A DNA stretch of 64,000 nt from Gilliamella sp. wkB7. Lineage in GTDB: Bacteria; Pseudomonadota; Gammaproteobacteria; Enterobacterales; Orbaceae. Made by a program: the position numbers and the translations under genes. Positions 50,608 to 60,540 of this stretch are shown here, piece after piece. The first letter of the stretch is position 1. Every line of letters begins with the position of its first letter. Where the stretch lies: NCBI RefSeq assembly GCF_001693435.1, contig NZ_CM004509.1, positions 1,736,001 to 1,800,000 of the forward strand. Reading direction: 5' to 3'. Under the pieces are notes generated by a model, which saw only the letters and a program-made list of their open reading frames with translations, did not search any database and had not been told where the DNA came from.

Positions 50608-51454
50608 TCCAGTAACCATTACAGTCGCGTTTATGTTCAATATGCAGTGGATTAGAGCCATCTTCATTGGCTTTAAATTGTTTTACAATATCGAGTGTTT
50701 CAAGTCCTAATGGCGATATTCGCACAATATCAACTAATCCTTTCATCTCTTTTAAATTATTACCTAAATTATAACAATAGCCGCTTTGTGTTTGGATACC
50801 GTTTAGTACAAAAACTTTTTGCTTTTCTTGAGAAAACACTTCACGACCAACAGGATATTTGATGCAGCAAGTTTCACATTTATCTTTTGGTCTATCTTCT
50901 GAACGAGCGGTAAAACAACGTGCGGAATAAGCTAAAGGTAAATAACCATAACTAAAGACTTCCACTTCAAAGTTTTTTTCAATATTTAAACTCTCAAATT
51001 GTTTAAGAACATTATTTAGCCAATCACGTGAAAGTTCAACCGGCATACACCAACGTACCATACCTTGCTTTTGTAATAATTTTAAAGTCAAGGCGTTATA
51101 GCAGTTAATAGCAGGGCCAGCAACGAATGGTAATTTATTTTCTTGAGCAATATTGATGGCCGCTAAATCATTGGCTTCCACCAAAAAGTCTCCATTATTG
51201 ACTAGTTGTCGTAAATCGTTTAATTCTGACGGGGCTTCAAGCAAAGCCAATGTTGAAAGCACCACTTGCTTGCCAGATTTAGCGATTTCTTTAGCTAATT
51301 CTAGCCAATTGGGAACTTTCATTTCTCGGCGTTTTGTACAAACCGTTTCACCCATATAAATAATGTCAGCTTCACTCTCTTTTGCTGCGTGATAAAAGGC
51401 TTCGGTTTCAGTTTTAGGCCAATAATAAAGCACTGGTCCTAATGCATATTTCAT
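50576..51454 (-). CDS. ubiV: Ubiquinone biosynthesis protein UbiV (U32 peptidase family, O2-independent)
   Basis: Works with UbiU as a 4Fe-4S heterodimer needed for ring hydroxylation of ubiquinone without oxygen. With the start at 51454 (MKYALGPVLYYWPK) it has 292 residues, exactly the E. coli length, and its first cluster Cys falls at position 39 (GETVCTKRRE), as known for UbiV; the others are in ARCFTARSEDRPKDKCETCC. A GTG 12 bp upstream is the alternative. The gene overlaps csdA at its 3' end. Confidence 0.94.
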   Translation of the reverse strand: MKYALGPVLYYWPKTETEAFYHAAKESEADIIYMGETVCTKRREMKVPNWLELAKEIAKSGKQVVLSTLALLEAPSELNDLRQLVNNGDFLVEANDLAAINIAQENKLPFVAGPAINCYNALTLKLLQKQGMVRWCMPVELSRDWLNNVLKQFESLNIEKNFEVEVFSYGYLPLAYSARCFTARSEDRPKDKCETCCIKYPVGREVFSQEKQKVFVLNGIQTQSGYCYNLGNNLKEMKGLVDIVRISPLGLETLDIVKQFKANEDGSNPLHIEHKRDCNGYWNGIAGLELSQ

Positions 51455-51608
51455 AGTTTTGCTCACTATAATTTATTTATCTTAAATCTGTTTTCATTTA
51501 ATAAAAATGGCATAACCTAAGTTGTAGAGTACATAAAAAATCAAGATGTGATATGTTTTATAATCAATATTTCTTGATAATTAACATAACGGTAGACTTA
51601 GTATTATG

Positions 51609-52604
51609 TTATTGCCATTTACGGTGGTAAGCACCTAACGTGGTTTGTGTTCCTTCTGAAACAGAACCCAGCGTATCCATCCAGCTTTTTTCCGCCTGGA
51701 ATGATTGTGGATTTGCTTTATAGCGATCGATTGCTTGACGCCATACTTTAGTTACTTGTTCAACATAGGCAGGGCTACGCTGACGGCCCTCAATTTTGAC
51801 TGATGCAATATTGGCAGCAAACAGTTCAGGCAGTAGTTCAATTGTGTTTAAACTGGTTGGTTCTTCAATAGGATGATAAAGCTCATCGCCTACATAATAA
51901 CGACCTTTACACAAGGTTGGATAACCAGCATTTTCACCTTTTTTATGGCAATCAATTAACACGTTATTTAAGCGGGACTCAAGACCTTTTTCGGTCTCTT
52001 CCCAGCGAACAAATTTTGCTGGTGAACAAGCGCCAACGGTATTAGGAGATTCGCCGGTAAGATAGGAAGATAAATAACAACGTCCTTCAGCCATAATACA
52101 TAAACTACCAAAGGCAAATACTTCAAGTGGAACTGGTGATACTTGCGAAAGTTGCTTTACTTGATGCATAGAGAGTACTCGCGGTAACACGATACGATGT
52201 ACATGAAAATTGTTATAGTAGAACTTAATTGATTCTTCATTGGTTGATGATGCTTGCACTGAGACATGACGCTCAAGGTTTGGATATTTTTCAGCAGCAT
52301 AATCTAGCATTGCTAAATCCGCAATAATAAGTGCATCAGCACCAATATTGGCTGCTGTATCAACTGCATATTGCCAACGCTGGAAGTTTTCAGGATGCGC
52401 AAAAGTATTAATTGCAATATGTAGTTTTTTACCACGTTTATGCACATAGTCAGATGCTTCAATTAAGCGCTTCTCGTTAAAATTCAAACCAGCAAAATGA
52501 CGGGCATTAGTATCATCTTTCAAACCAATATAAACAGCATCAGCGCCATTATCGATGGCTACTTTAAGTGATGGTAAAGATCCCGCTGGACAAAGAAGTT
52601 CCAT
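51609..52604 (-). CDS. ubiU: Ubiquinone biosynthesis protein UbiU (U32 peptidase family, O2-independent)
   Basis: Partner of UbiV in anaerobic ubiquinone synthesis, 331 residues as in E. coli. It begins MELLCPAGSLPSLKVAIDNG; cluster cysteines are seen in FGSLCIMAEGRCYLSSYLTG, VGACSPAKF and NVLIDCHKK. A taggaataatt ribosome-binding site precedes the start. ubiT, the third anaerobic factor, is not in the window. The gap to ubiV is 154 bp. Confidence 0.95.
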   Translation of the reverse strand: MELLCPAGSLPSLKVAIDNGADAVYIGLKDDTNARHFAGLNFNEKRLIEASDYVHKRGKKLHIAINTFAHPENFQRWQYAVDTAANIGADALIIADLAMLDYAAEKYPNLERHVSVQASSTNEESIKFYYNNFHVHRIVLPRVLSMHQVKQLSQVSPVPLEVFAFGSLCIMAEGRCYLSSYLTGESPNTVGACSPAKFVRWEETEKGLESRLNNVLIDCHKKGENAGYPTLCKGRYYVGDELYHPIEEPTSLNTIELLPELFAANIASVKIEGRQRSPAYVEQVTKVWRQAIDRYKANPQSFQAEKSWMDTLGSVSEGTQTTLGAYHRKWQ

Positions 52605-52991
52605 AATTATTCCTAACTTAAGTTCGCTATTTTATACGCAAGGTATTATGCAATAATTCTTAATTTATTGCGAATAGAAAGCCAATCATGCGATGAAAAA
52701 AGTTACGATAGATTGATTTAGTCATTCTTTTACCCTAATTGATCGTAGTTAATTAACGGAACCGTTATCAATAAAATTTTCACTTAGATGCAACATATAG
52801 ATGGAATAAATTTAGTAATAAGGTAAGCAATAATGCTAGTGTTACGAGAATATGGCTATTTTAGCCATTAATCCTAACATAGTCTGGCAATGAAGTGGTA
52901 AAACCTTTATACTATGCCGTAAATTTTAGTATGACTGTGTAAGTTTTACTAAAACTATCCGTTCTTTAACATCATCAATTGGAAGAAATTT
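52605..52991. other. Divergent intergenic region between ubiU and suhB
   Basis: About 390 bp between divergent genes with no coding frame. It must hold the ubiU-ubiV-csdA promoter and the suhB promoter. I see no confident Fnr site (TTGAT-N4-ATCAA), although the anaerobic role of ubiUV would make one likely. Confidence 0.5.
52885..52913 (+). promoter_or_regulatory. Possible suhB promoter
   Basis: TGGCAA (52885-52890) and TATACT (52908-52913) are separated by 17 bp, about 80 bp before the suhB start. Confidence 0.4.
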
Positions 52992-53795
52992 ATGCATCCG
53001 ATGCTTAATATTGCTATTCGCGCTGCTCGTAAAGCAGGTAATGTGGCCATAAAGGCTTATGAAAACCCTAGTTCAATCGAAATTGACACTAAAGGCGCAA
53101 ACGATTTTGCTACTAATGCTGATCGCGCTGCTGAAGCTTTGATTATTGAGACAATCAAAAAAGCGTATCCTGATCATACAATTATTGCCGAAGAAAGTGG
53201 TTTGGCTAAAGGTAATGATGCTGAAACACAGTGGATAATCGATCCAATTGATGGTACGACCAATTTTATTAAAAATATTCCGCATTTTGCTGTTTCTATT
53301 GCTGCTCGTGTTAAGGGCAAAACTGAAGTTGCTGTGGTTTATAATCCAATGAGTAATGAATTATTCACTGCTGCGCGTGGTAAAGGTGCTCAGCTTAATG
53401 GTTATCGTATTCGTGTTGGTAACGCTAAAGATTTAGATGGCAGTGTACTCGCTACGGCATTTCCATTCAAGGCTAAACAACATAGTGATAGCTATTTTGC
53501 GGTTTTACAAAAGTTATTTACTCGATGTGGCGATTTTCGCCGTAGCGGTTCGGCAGCTTTAGATTTGGCTTATGTTGCAGCTGGTCGTTTAGATGGCTTT
53601 TTTGAGATTGGTTTAAAACCATGGGATATCGCTGGTGGTGAATTGATTTTGCGTGAAGCTGGCGGTGTGATGACCGATTTTGCTGGTAATAATAATTATA
53701 TGGTTTCTGGTAATGTAGTAGCTGGAAATCCTAGAATTGTTAAAGATCTATTAGTTTCAACTCAAAACGATTGGCCAGAAAAATTACGTAACTAA
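52992..53795 (+). CDS. suhB: Inositol monophosphatase family protein SuhB
   Basis: Magnesium-dependent phosphatase and antitermination factor for rRNA transcription, 267 residues as in E. coli. The metal sites are EESG (about 67-70) and WIIDPIDGTTNFIKNIPHFA (about 82-101), with KPWDIAGGELILREAGGV near 210-227. A ggaag ribosome-binding site precedes the ATG. A strong terminator follows. Confidence 0.97.
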   Translation: MHPMLNIAIRAARKAGNVAIKAYENPSSIEIDTKGANDFATNADRAAEALIIETIKKAYPDHTIIAEESGLAKGNDAETQWIIDPIDGTTNFIKNIPHFAVSIAARVKGKTEVAVVYNPMSNELFTAARGKGAQLNGYRIRVGNAKDLDGSVLATAFPFKAKQHSDSYFAVLQKLFTRCGDFRRSGSAALDLAYVAAGRLDGFFEIGLKPWDIAGGELILREAGGVMTDFAGNNNYMVSGNVVAGNPRIVKDLLVSTQNDWPEKLRN

Positions 53796-53805
53796 TTTTT
53801 AGATT

Positions 53806-53839
53806 AAAATAACAGGGTTACTCACACCCTGTTATTTTT
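53806..53839 (+). terminator. suhB terminator
   Basis: A perfect 13-bp stem (aaaataacagggt / accctgttatttt) with a 7-nt loop ends in a T-run. Confidence 0.9.
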
Positions 53840-53888
53840 CATATAGTTTTTGAGTATTTATCTAACTTATTGAGTTAAATTTTCATAA

Positions 53889-54275
53889 TTAATCTGTTAG
53901 CTCAACCATTGAACAATTAACTTCTAATCCTTGGCTATCTAAGCAGTGGTTACCCCATTTATACATTGCTTTTAATACGGGTTTAATACTTTTACCAAAA
54001 TCGGTTAATGAGTACTCGACTTTTGGTGGGACAACTGGAAATACTCTGCGATGAATTAAGCCACTTGTTTCAAGTTCGCGTAGTTGCTGGGTGAGCATTT
54101 TAGGTGTGGCACTTGGAATCTCTTTACGTAATTGAGAATATCTCAGTGTTTTTGTTGTCATCAATTTCCATAAAATTAGAGATTTGTATTTTCCTCCAAT
54201 GATATTTATTGTTGTCTCAACAGGGCAGCGGATAGTAGGTTTATAATCTTCATTAGAATCTGATTTATTCTTCAT
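53889..54275 (-). CDS. HxlR-family winged-helix transcriptional regulator
   Basis: Small DNA-binding regulator of the HxlR family, 128 residues. Family marks are the Cys near the N-terminus (IRCPVETTINIIGGKYKSLI, about 16-35), the recognition region ILWKLMTTKTLRYSQLRKEI and the wing EYSLTDFGKSIKPVL. The N-terminal Cys often senses oxidants or electrophiles. It lies divergent from the copper genes with 350 bp between, so it may control them or itself; the perfect inverted repeat at 54511-54540 is a candidate site. Confidence 0.88.
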   Translation of the reverse strand: MKNKSDSNEDYKPTIRCPVETTINIIGGKYKSLILWKLMTTKTLRYSQLRKEIPSATPKMLTQQLRELETSGLIHRRVFPVVPPKVEYSLTDFGKSIKPVLKAMYKWGNHCLDSQGLEVNCSMVELTD

Positions 54276-54634
54276 TTTAATGTCTCAATAGTATCTTTTT
54301 GGGAAGTATATATCAAAAAAGTGCATTCTTGCTAAAAGAATAATAAACATTAGAATAGTCATTAAATAGGTTAGTAGTTGCGTTTGTATTGCTATTCTTA
54401 CAGAAGTATAACCTTTGAAGTTATGGCTATTATTAATGAGGTATTTAAAAAGACTTGTTTTGTAAGTGTCTATAGTTATTTGATATCAATTAATATAACA
54501 AGCCCTTTTTAATAGAGACAAAAAGTAACCTGTCTCTATTTGTTAAAACAACAGTATATTTTGTTGGAAAATAGTTTCTTAATATTCAGCCAATACTAAA
54601 TCTAAACAACATCGACAGTTAAGGGATGCATCAA
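54276..54634. other. Divergent regulatory region between the HxlR gene and the copper genes
   Basis: About 350 bp of AT-rich DNA without a coding frame. The main feature is the inverted repeat at 54511-54540. No CueR-type dyad of the form ACCTTCC/GGAAGGT was seen. Confidence 0.5.
54511..54540. promoter_or_regulatory. Perfect 10-bp inverted repeat, candidate operator
   Basis: The arms aatagagaca (54511-54520) and tgtctctatt (54531-54540) are exact reverse complements around a 10-bp spacer, about one helical turn apart. No T-run follows, so it looks more like a protein-binding site or a leader hairpin than a terminator. Confidence 0.5.
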
Positions 54635-55103
54635 ATGAAAACAGTTGAATACAATTTTTTTGTTGAGGATATGAGCTGCGCATCATGCGTTAGTCGAGTT
54701 GAGAAAGCGCTAAAGAAGATTGATGGTGTGATTGACGTCAGTGTTAATCTTGCTACAAAAAAAGCAACCGTTAACGCTAATACCAATGTTGAATTAGATA
54801 CATTAATGTCGGCAGTAGACAAAGCAGGTTATCATGCAGTTAAAATTAACGATCAACAAAGACAGTTAAGGGATGCATCAAATGAAAACAGTTGAATACA
54901 ATTTTTTTGTTGAGGATATGAGCTGTGCATCATGCGTTAGTCGAGTTGAGAAAGCGCTAAAGAAGATTGATGGTGTGATTGACGTCAGTGTTAATCTTGC
55001 TACAGAAAAAGCAACCGTTAACGCTAATGCCAATGTTAAATTAGAAACATTAATGTCGGCAGTAGACAAAGCAGGCTATCATACAGTTAAAATTAACGAT
55101 CAA
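54626..55103 (+). repeat. 247-bp tandem duplication at the start of copA
   Basis: Unit 1 (about 54615-54861) and unit 2 (about 54862-55103) share the run from gacagttaagggatg through the metal-binding domain to cgatcaacaaa with only a few differences (such as a run of seven A's against acagaaaaa). The offset is 247 bp, which is 1 more than a multiple of three, so the two copies are in different frames. Confidence 0.9.
54635..54895 (+). CDS. Free heavy-metal-binding (HMA) domain, CopZ-like, from a duplicated copA 5' end
   Basis: Small copper-binding protein of 86 residues. It is nearly identical to the first 70 residues of CopA, with the metal site [20 protein letters not shown] (CxxC). The start at 54635 ([12 protein letters not shown]) is preferred over the ATG at 54626 because aaggg (54621-54625) is then 9 nt away. 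The last residues ([11 protein letters not shown]) are the copA leader read in another frame, and the stop overlaps copA by 14 bp. It would act as a cytosolic copper chaperone or buffer for CopA. Confidence 0.85.
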   Translation: MKTVEYNFFVEDMSCASCVSRVEKALKKIDGVIDVSVNLATKKATVNANTNVELDTLMSAVDKAGYHAVKINDQQRQLRDASNENS

Positions 55104-57083
55104 CAAACTCATATTAAGGATGCTGAGAAACAAGCATCACTTTGGCCGATTATTATCTCTGTTTTATTAGCGATACCTTTTGTTCTGCCTATGTTATTTG
55201 AACCCTTCGGGATACATTTGATGATGCCCGCTTGGTTGCAATTAATAATTGCGTCGATTGTGCAATTTGGGTTAGGCGCTAAATTTTATCGCAGCGGTTT
55301 CAATGCCGTCAAAGCGTTGTCCGGTAATATGGATTTACTGGTCGCTATTGGTACTAGTGCTGCTTATGGCTTATCGCTGTATCAATGGATTATCGGTAAT
55401 AATGATCACCTTTATTTTGAGTCGTCAGTTGTTATTATTACTTTAATCTTGATTGGTAAATGGTTAGAGTCAAGAGCGAAACATCAAACGACCCAAGCTA
55501 TCGAAGCACTGTCTGCCTTACGACCTGATGTTGCTTTAGTTAGGCGGGGCGATCAAGAGATAAGTTTGCCCATTAACCAAGTTGTTGTTGGTGATGTAGT
55601 GATAGTGAAGCCTGGTGAGCGTATTCCTGTTGACGGTATCGTGATTGAAGGTGCATCAAGTAGTGATGAGTCGATGTTAACTGGTGAAAGTTTTCCAGTC
55701 AACAAAGCAGTCAATGATATTGTCACAGGTGGTACTATCAATGGTGAAGGATTATTAATGGTAAAAACAACGGCAATTCAAGCTGATTCTACCTTGTCAA
55801 AGATTATTAACATGGTAGAGTCTGCTCAAGCTAAAAAAGCACCTATTCAGCGAATTGTAGATCGAATTAGCGCGATTTTTGTACCTGTGATTTTATTGAT
55901 TGCGCTTATTACATTACTTGCATGGGGCGTGATTTCTCAGGATTGGCAACAAGCTTTACTTCATGCTGTCGCGGTGTTAGTGATTGCTTGCCCATGTGCT
56001 TTAGGACTAGCAACACCAACGGCTATTATGGTGGGTACTGGCGTTGCGGCTCGTCATGGTATTTTGATTAAAGATGCCGAAGCTCTCGAAACATTACATA
56101 ACGTTAATACCGTAGCGTTCGATAAAACAGGAACTTTAACCATTGGTAAACCTGAATTGGTTGAAATGGATGTGATAGGGACACAAACCCCTGAGCAAAT
56201 ATTAGCGATTGCTGCATCGTTACAAGCAGGTAGTGAACACCCACTAGCAAAAGCAATTCTAAAAAAAGCAAAACAGCATAGTTATGCTCAAAATATTACT
56301 TCTGTAACAGGTTCGGGTGTCATGGCAACGATTGATAACACTGAATACTATTTAGGTAGTTTGCGTTGGATGAAATCATTAAACGCCCATTTTGTGGATA
56401 TGGACGATAAAATCAATGAGCTAACTAATAAAGGTTATACGATTTCATTTTTAGCAAAACAACAGTTAGAAGCAAACGTTGTGATATTAGCTCTATTTGG
56501 CTTTTCAGATGTCATAAAAGAAGAAGCAAAAACTGCGATTACAGCACTGCATCAGCTAAATGTTAAAACGGTAATGTTAACCGGAGATAATCAACAAGCA
56601 GCTAATTATGTAGGACAGCAATTAAATTTAGATAAGGTTATTGCTGAGGTTTTACCGCAAGATAAAGCGAATTATATTTATCAATTACAAAAAGAAAGTC
56701 AAAACACTAACAATAGTGATAGCAATCATAAGGTTGCAATGGTAGGTGACGGTATTAATGATGCGCCAGCTTTAGCTGCGGCTGATATTGGTATTGCAAT
56801 GGGTACGGGAACCGATGTGGCAATGCATGCGGCCAGTATTACTTTAATGCGTGGCAATCTGTTTTTAATTGCTGATGCTATTGATATCTCTCGAAGAACC
56901 TATAATAAAATCAAACAAAATTTATTTTGGGCATTTTTCTATAACTTAATTGGCATTCCACTGGCTGCTTTAGGTTTCTTAAATCCAATGATAGCTGGTG
57001 CTGCTATGGCACTTAGCAGTGTAAGTGTGGTGACTAATGCTTTATTGTTAAAACGATGGAAAGCTCGTTCTGAGTCAAAATAA
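54882..57083 (+). CDS. copA: Copper-exporting P1B-type ATPase CopA
   Basis: Pumps Cu(I) out of the cytosol. With the start at 54882 (after a repeated aaggg at 9 nt) it has 733 residues. There is one N-terminal HMA domain with CASC, then eight membrane helices with the CPC ion motif in [19 protein letters not shown] (about 370-388), the phosphorylation motif [11 protein letters not shown], the HP motif in [11 protein letters not shown] and the hinge [15 protein letters not shown]. coli CopA has two N-terminal HMA domains in one chain; here the second exists as a separate overlapping ORF because of an out-of-frame duplication. Confidence 0.96.
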   Translation: MKTVEYNFFVEDMSCASCVSRVEKALKKIDGVIDVSVNLATEKATVNANANVKLETLMSAVDKAGYHTVKINDQQTHIKDAEKQASLWPIIISVLLAIPFVLPMLFEPFGIHLMMPAWLQLIIASIVQFGLGAKFYRSGFNAVKALSGNMDLLVAIGTSAAYGLSLYQWIIGNNDHLYFESSVVIITLILIGKWLESRAKHQTTQAIEALSALRPDVALVRRGDQEISLPINQVVVGDVVIVKPGERIPVDGIVIEGASSSDESMLTGESFPVNKAVNDIVTGGTINGEGLLMVKTTAIQADSTLSKIINMVESAQAKKAPIQRIVDRISAIFVPVILLIALITLLAWGVISQDWQQALLHAVAVLVIACPCALGLATPTAIMVGTGVAARHGILIKDAEALETLHNVNTVAFDKTGTLTIGKPELVEMDVIGTQTPEQILAIAASLQAGSEHPLAKAILKKAKQHSYAQNITSVTGSGVMATIDNTEYYLGSLRWMKSLNAHFVDMDDKINELTNKGYTISFLAKQQLEANVVILALFGFSDVIKEEAKTAITALHQLNVKTVMLTGDNQQAANYVGQQLNLDKVIAEVLPQDKANYIYQLQKESQNTNNSDSNHKVAMVGDGINDAPALAAADIGIAMGTGTDVAMHAASITLMRGNLFLIADAIDISRRTYNKIKQNLFWAFFYNLIGIPLAALGFLNPMIAGAAMALSSVSVVTNALLLKRWKARSESK

Positions 57084-57105
57084 TTTGATATTTTATAATT
57101 TAAAT

Positions 57106-57137
57106 TAAGGAGATGTATTGTCTCCTTATTTTTTTTA
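57106..57137 (+). terminator. copA terminator
   Basis: An 8-bp stem (taaggaga / tctcctta) with a 7-nt loop is followed by a run of eight T's. It lies between copA and the convergent tilS. Confidence 0.85.
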
Positions 57138-57138
57138 A

Positions 57139-58452
57139 TTATGGAGTATTACTAAGATTAAACCCAATTTGTAAACCCTTACCTTGTTCGGTAACAAATA
57201 CCCCAACGGCAGTAATTAATTGTTCATTATAATAAATTAAAGGAATACGGGTACGCATCCAAGGCGGAATATGATGCTCTTGCCACAATTTTTTTATCGA
57301 TCGTGATCCTTTGCGCTGAACAATTTGAAATTGACCTTGGGCATGGAAACGCACTGAAACAGTTTCCTCTTTTTGCGGTAAACGGCAAGTTAAATCGGTT
57401 TGATAATTGGGCTGTAATACGCCTAAATTATCCGGCAAGATTAGCGATGTACTTAGATCCCAAGGCAAGATTTGCTGTTCGATATCTTGATATAAAGGCA
57501 ACAAATAGAGCCGGTTTTGATATCGGCGAATTTGCCAATTATGCAAAATAAATTGTGGATTAGCGTCTTCTTTTGCTAAAGCCACTGTTTGCCAAATTAG
57601 TGATAACTGTTTTTGGCTTGGCATATTGATCTGTTTAGATCGAAACCACATGCGCAATATAGCATTACGTTTGTAGTCCGAATAGTTATATAACGGTGTT
57701 AAACATAACTGCCCTTCAGGTGTTGTAACGAGTTTAAAATCAGCTAATAGTAGCTCGTTAAGTAGTATTTCTTGCTGTTGACATAATTCGGCACTGCGAG
57801 CAACCATTTGTGAAAAATGAGGCCAACGTTGGTTAAGTGTTGGTAGAACATTTAAACGTAAAAAGTTGCGATCGTAATGGTCATCTTGATTACTTTCATC
57901 TTCTATCCAACTTAATTGGTGCTGATTGGCGTACTGTTCAATATCTTGACGAGATATCGTTAGTAATGGTCTAAGATGCTGACCATTTTCAAGTGGCATA
58001 GCGGATAAGCCCGCTGGGCCACTTCCACGCTTTAACGCTAAAAAGAACGTTTCACATTGATCGTCAAGGTGTTGGGCTGTACATAAAAACTCATTATTTT
58101 TTAAATGTCGATAAATAGCTTGGTATCGAGCTTCTCTGGCTTGTTCTTCAATATTGCCCGTCGATCTATCAAGTTTGACTTTTTCAATAATCAAAGGAAC
58201 TTGCCAAGTATGGCATTGTTGCTGGCAATGTTCAGCCCAACTATCAGCGTTTTCGCTTAAACCATGGTGAATATAAATGGCTCTAAGTTGTAAATTATGA
58301 AGCTGTTGCTTTAGGGTGACTAATGCATGCATTAATACGGTCGAATCAACGCCACCACTAAAGGCAACGAGTAGCGATTGCCGACCGTTTAGGTGTTGTA
58401 AAATAGTTTGTTCTATATTACTTTTAGTCTTAGCTTGGTTTTGATGGTTCAT
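57139..58452 (-). CDS. tilS: tRNA(Ile)-lysidine synthase
   Basis: Modifies C34 of tRNA-Ile(CAU) to lysidine, which is essential for reading AUA. It is 437 residues: PP-loop LLVAFSGGVDSTVLMHALV (about 27-45), TAQHLDDQCETFFLALKRGS (about 132-151) and the C-terminal domain with RKGSRSIKKLWQEHHIPPW. It lies 11 bp after metC and is probably co-transcribed with it. Confidence 0.96.
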   Translation of the reverse strand: MNHQNQAKTKSNIEQTILQHLNGRQSLLVAFSGGVDSTVLMHALVTLKQQLHNLQLRAIYIHHGLSENADSWAEHCQQQCHTWQVPLIIEKVKLDRSTGNIEEQAREARYQAIYRHLKNNEFLCTAQHLDDQCETFFLALKRGSGPAGLSAMPLENGQHLRPLLTISRQDIEQYANQHQLSWIEDESNQDDHYDRNFLRLNVLPTLNQRWPHFSQMVARSAELCQQQEILLNELLLADFKLVTTPEGQLCLTPLYNYSDYKRNAILRMWFRSKQINMPSQKQLSLIWQTVALAKEDANPQFILHNWQIRRYQNRLYLLPLYQDIEQQILPWDLSTSLILPDNLGVLQPNYQTDLTCRLPQKEETVSVRFHAQGQFQIVQRKGSRSIKKLWQEHHIPPWMRTRIPLIYYNEQLITAVGVFVTEQGKGLQIGFNLSNTP

Positions 58453-58463
58453 CCGCTATCCAT

Positions 58464-59681
58464 TTACACTAAACTTTGTAACGCATTAACTTTGTTTTTA
58501 TGTAATTTGATTCTATCTAAGCCTGCAGCAAGATCGGCAATTAAATCATCAGGATCTTCAAGACCAATATGTAACCGGATTAGTGTACCTGTGAAATCAA
58601 CACCGGATACTGGTCGTATTTTTACTAGATCTTCAGGTTGATTGGCTAAAATTAATGATTCAAATCCACCCCATGAATAAGCCATTGAAAAGTGAGTCAT
58701 ATTATCTAAAAAATCAGACAATTGAATATAACTTAAATGATCTTTAAGTACAAATGAAAATAAGCCACTAGCACCGCTAAAATCGCGTTTAAAAAACTCA
58801 TGCCCTTTACAACTTGCTAATGCAGGGTGATTAACGGTTGCAACTTTAGGATGATTGGCTAACCAGTTTGCCACTTTTAAACTGCTTTCGTGATGTTGCT
58901 TGAGTCTAACCGCTAGAGTTCGTAATCCACGAGCTGCCATATAGGCGGTATCTGCATCACACATTTGTCCCATTAAATAAGAACGTTCACGCAAGGTATC
59001 CCAACAACGTTGATTGGCAACGGCTGTACCTAGCATTGCATCGGAATGCCCAATTAAATATTTTGTACCAGATTGAATAGAAATATCTACATCATGCTCT
59101 AAAGCTTTAAATAAAACACCTGCTCCCCATGTATTATCCATCATGATAACAATTTCTGGATTAACACTGCGAATCGCTTTAACTATAGCTGGCACATCGT
59201 GTACTTCCATAGTAATGGAACTTGGTGATTCAAGAAACACTACTTTCGTATTTGGTTGAATATGATTGGTAATATACCGTCCAATCAAAGGTGAAAAATA
59301 ATCTGTTTCGACCCCAAAATCTTTTAATATATGTTCACAAAATTCTTGTGTTGGTTCGTAACTGGCTTCTGATACAAGGATATGATCGCCTTTTTTTACA
59401 AAAGCTAAGATGGCATTAGCAATGGCTGCTGCACCACATGGATAAAGGTAACAGCCTGCACCACCTTCAATTTCGGCCATTGCATCTTGTAGGGCAAAAT
59501 GAGTTAGCGTGCCACGACGACCATAAAATAGCGCTCCTTTAGCTCGATTTTCCATTGCCTCTTTTTTGGCTTCTAATGAGTCAAAGACCAGCGATGATGC
59601 TCGCTGAATAACTGAATTGACTGCACCTTGGGTATAACGTTTTTTTCGACCGGCATGAACTAATTCTGTTTGTAATGACAT
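58464..59681 (-). CDS. metC: Cystathionine beta-lyase
   Basis: PLP enzyme that cleaves cystathionine to homocysteine in methionine synthesis, 405 residues. The PLP Lys lies in [19 protein letters not shown] (about 208-226); [15 protein letters not shown] and [15 protein letters not shown] are typical MetC blocks, and the C-terminal [10 protein letters not shown] and [14 protein letters not shown] finish the family pattern. An aaggatg ribosome-binding site precedes the ATG. Confidence 0.95.
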   Translation of the reverse strand: MSLQTELVHAGRKKRYTQGAVNSVIQRASSLVFDSLEAKKEAMENRAKGALFYGRRGTLTHFALQDAMAEIEGGAGCYLYPCGAAAIANAILAFVKKGDHILVSEASYEPTQEFCEHILKDFGVETDYFSPLIGRYITNHIQPNTKVVFLESPSSITMEVHDVPAIVKAIRSVNPEIVIMMDNTWGAGVLFKALEHDVDISIQSGTKYLIGHSDAMLGTAVANQRCWDTLRERSYLMGQMCDADTAYMAARGLRTLAVRLKQHHESSLKVANWLANHPKVATVNHPALASCKGHEFFKRDFSGASGLFSFVLKDHLSYIQLSDFLDNMTHFSMAYSWGGFESLILANQPEDLVKIRPVSGVDFTGTLIRLHIGLEDPDDLIADLAAGLDRIKLHKNKVNALQSLV

Positions 59682-59779
59682 GATGCATCCTTATTGATCT
59701 AATAAATTTCGATAACAGTTAGCATAGCATGCTGTTAAAATAGTAAAAAATAATTTTTGTTTAAAATGGCTTATATAAA

Positions 59780-60397
59780 ATGTTAATTGTCCAACTTGCC
59801 CATTTAGACACGGTGGAAGTGAACTATTCACTATTATCAAAAAAGATCATTAACGATGCTGAATTATTCAATGGCAGACGTAAAAAACAGTTTTTAGTCT
59901 GTCGTTCAATCTTAGCTAGCTTGCTTAATCAGTATTGTCAAATTGCTATTTTACCAACTATGGTCATAGGTGATAATAATCGACCTTGTTTTTTAGATCG
60001 CAATCTTCCTGATTTTAATATCAGTCATAGTCAAGATTGGGTAGCGGTTGCAATATCGTTAGATGGTAGAGTTGGACTTGATATAGAAGTTGCTCGCCCA
60101 CGTAAAAATTACTTAGATGTAGCCAAAAACTTTTTTGCGGATGCTGAGTATCAGTGGATGATGCAACAAGCAGATACCTTAACGGCCTTTTGGCAGCTTT
60201 GGACTTTAAAAGAATCAGCACTTAAATTATATGCTAAAGGCGTCTGGCAAATAAAATCAGTAAAAGTAGATATTGAAAAGCAGTTGATCAGTGCACCATT
60301 TGGTCAACATTTTTATTATCAATATCAGCAAGTTGCATCAGTTCATCTTGCTGTTAATCATAATAAACCTATCACCGAATTTATCTTACAATCTTAG
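59780..60397 (+). CDS. 4'-phosphopantetheinyl transferase, Sfp/AcpT type
   Basis: Transfers phosphopantetheine from CoA to a carrier protein. It is 205 residues. The magnesium motif VGLDIEVARPRK (Asp and Glu, about 94-105) and FWQLWTLKESALKLYAKGVW (about 136-155) are diagnostic; NISHSQDWVAVAIS precedes them. No polyketide or NRPS gene is in the window, so an AcpT-like role toward an acyl carrier protein elsewhere is likely. There is no clear ribosome-binding site. Confidence 0.88.
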   Translation: MLIVQLAHLDTVEVNYSLLSKKIINDAELFNGRRKKQFLVCRSILASLLNQYCQIAILPTMVIGDNNRPCFLDRNLPDFNISHSQDWVAVAISLDGRVGLDIEVARPRKNYLDVAKNFFADAEYQWMMQQADTLTAFWQLWTLKESALKLYAKGVWQIKSVKVDIEKQLISAPFGQHFYYQYQQVASVHLAVNHNKPITEFILQS

Positions 60398-60510
60398 TAA
60401 ATAAATATGCTGTTCGATATTGATCCTGTAATAGTGTTAATGAAATGAGTTTATTCTATACTTGTAATAAGTAATTCCAACTTACTTATAATAAAGGTAA
60501 CATGATTGTT

Positions 60511-60540
60511 AATAAGGGGATAGTAAACCCCTTATTTTAT
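60511..60540. terminator. Terminator between convergent genes
   Basis: A 9-bp stem (aataagggg / ccccttatt, 60511-60519 and 60528-60536) with an 8-nt loop. It lies directly before the stop of the phosphatase gene and serves the transferase gene and probably the phosphatase. Confidence 0.8.

Noticed and set aside
50608..50667. Longer CsdA N-terminus
   Set aside because: The added residues overlap ubiV out of frame and resemble no CsdA or SufS sequence.
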